DNA from: Salinisphaera sp. UBA1666
Lineage (GTDB): Bacteria > Pseudomonadota > Gammaproteobacteria > Nevskiales > Salinisphaeraceae
Assembly (NCBI GenBank): GCA_002320455.1
Contig: DCKU01000023.1
Coordinates: forward strand, 1 to 15,239
DNA length: 15,239 nucleotides
Reading direction: 5' to 3'
The position numbers were made by a program, and so were the translations under genes. This document shows positions 14,459 to 15,239 of the stretch, piece after piece (the stretch's first letter is position 1; each line of letters starts with the position of its first letter). The notes under the pieces were generated by a model that saw only the letters and a list, made by a program, of their open reading frames with translations, was not told the DNA's origin and did not search any database.

Positions 14459-15239
14459 CTAGAAGCCGAGGCTCAAACCGGCCAGAGCGGAGAGCTCAAT
14501 CAGCGGGTTGGGATATACACCCATGAGGATTGTGGCCGCGGCCAACAGCCAGATGACCGTGGTGGCCCAGTTGCTGCCCGGCGCGGCCTGGTCGAGGTTA
14601 CGGGCATGAGCAGGCCGCTCCATGAACAGCACCGCCATTACGCGCAGGTAATAGAACAGGGCGATGCCGCTGCCGATGATTACACCGGCCGACAGCCACC
14701 ACAGCCCGGCGTTCATGGTCACCGACAGGATATAGAACTTGCCGATAAAGCCCATGGTCAGCGGAATACCGGCCAATGACAGCATCATGAGTGCCATGGA
14801 AACCGCCAGTACCGGCCGGTGGTGGAACAGCCCGCGAAAATGGTCGATGTGCGCGGCGTCCTTGCCGGCGAACGGGCTGGAGACCAGCGATACGACGCCA
14901 AAGGCGCCCAGACTGGTCCCGACGTAAGTGGCCAGATACACGGCCACCGCTTCGGCCGACAGGCCCGTGCCCGCGACCAGCGTGGTCAGCAGATAGCCCA
15001 GATGCGCGATCGAGGAATAACCCAGCAGCCGCTTCAGGTTGTCCTGACGCAGGGCCAACAGGTTACCCGCCAGCATGGATACAAACGCCAGTACGCCGAT
15101 CAGCGTAAGCAACCAGGCGTTGGCGGCCACCGGTGCGGTGAAGAACAGGCGCAGCAGCACGGCAAAGACCGCGGTTTTGCTGACCGTGGCCAGGAAAGTG
15201 CCCACCGGTGCCGGGGCGCCTTCGTAGACGTCCGGCGTC
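14459..15239 (-). CDS. nuoN: NADH-quinone oxidoreductase subunit N, C-terminal part (cut by window edge)
   Basis: The reading frame is open to the right edge of the window, giving about 259 C-terminal residues of a protein that is normally about 480 long. It begins in the strongly conserved TPDVYEGAPAPVGTFLATVSK segment. It continues through very hydrophobic transmembrane helices with the conserved RLLGYSSIAHLGYLL and the IPLTMGFIGKFYI motif, both hallmarks of the proton-pumping antiporter-like subunit N of complex I. This subunit sits in the inner membrane and helps translocate protons. Its Lys in GFIGKF is kept. A GTG at 15205 is an internal codon, not the start. NuoN is normally the last gene of the nuo operon, which agrees with the terminator just downstream (14438-14408). 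Confidence 0.95.
   Translation of the reverse strand, partial: TPDVYEGAPAPVGTFLATVSKTAVFAVLLRLFFTAPVAANAWLLTLIGVLAFVSMLAGNLLALRQDNLKRLLGYSSIAHLGYLLTTLVAGTGLSAEAVAVYLATYVGTSLGAFGVVSLVSSPFAGKDAAHIDHFRGLFHHRPVLAVSMALMMLSLAGIPLTMGFIGKFYILSVTMNAGLWWLSAGVIIGSGIALFYYLRVMAVLFMERPAHARNLDQAAPGSNWATTVIWLLAAATILMGVYPNPLIELSALAGLSLGF

Noticed and set aside
15205..15205. GTG at 15205 as the start of a 248-residue protein
   Set aside because: The frame continues upstream with the conserved PDVYEGAP motif of NuoN, so this is an internal Val codon of a gene cut by the window edge.

Overview
The window looks like chromosomal DNA from a GC-rich proteobacterium. The gammaproteobacterial character of the tRNA, the nuoN end and the guanidine operon is an inference; a halophilic Salinisphaera- or Halomonas-like organism is a guess. 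Gene density is high and there are no insertion sequences, integrases, phage genes or CRISPR arrays.

Layout. 1-203 holds no gene. 204-1190 (minus) is an NADPH:quinone oxidoreductase-type enzyme, divergent from a small lipoprotein gene (1303-1833, plus). A tRNA-Gly(CCC) lies at 1850-1925 (minus). The 426-bp gap 1926-2351 is a regulatory region: candidate NtrC sites, a near-perfect IHF match, a -24/-12 (sigma-54) promoter candidate and a guanidine-I (ykkC) riboswitch. It feeds a seven-gene plus-strand operon (2352-12021): ABC transporter periplasmic protein, permease and ATPase; two DUF1989 proteins (carboxyguanidine deiminase subunits CgdA/CgdB, usually annotated 'urea carboxylase-associated proteins'); a biotin-dependent guanidine carboxylase (usually annotated 'urea carboxylase'); and allophanate hydrolase AtzF. 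After it come a TIGR01777-type SDR protein and an FAD-linked oxidase that overlap by 4 nt (12082-14402), then a strong bidirectional terminator and the convergent 3' end of nuoN (minus, cut by the window edge).

How the genes work together. The transporter imports guanidine (or a guanidine-related compound). The carboxylase uses ATP and bicarbonate to make carboxyguanidine, CgdAB deiminates it to allophanate, and AtzF splits allophanate into ammonia and CO2, so guanidine serves as a nitrogen source.

The most notable point is that the operon appears to carry two different guanidine riboswitch classes. A class I aptamer sits in the 5' leader. A class II (mini-ykkC) element, two tandem hairpins with identical ACGA loops, sits in the 86-nt gap just before the carboxylase gene. 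With the NtrC/sigma-54 signals, this suggests three layers of control: nitrogen status, guanidine at the operon start, and guanidine again at the first catabolic enzyme.
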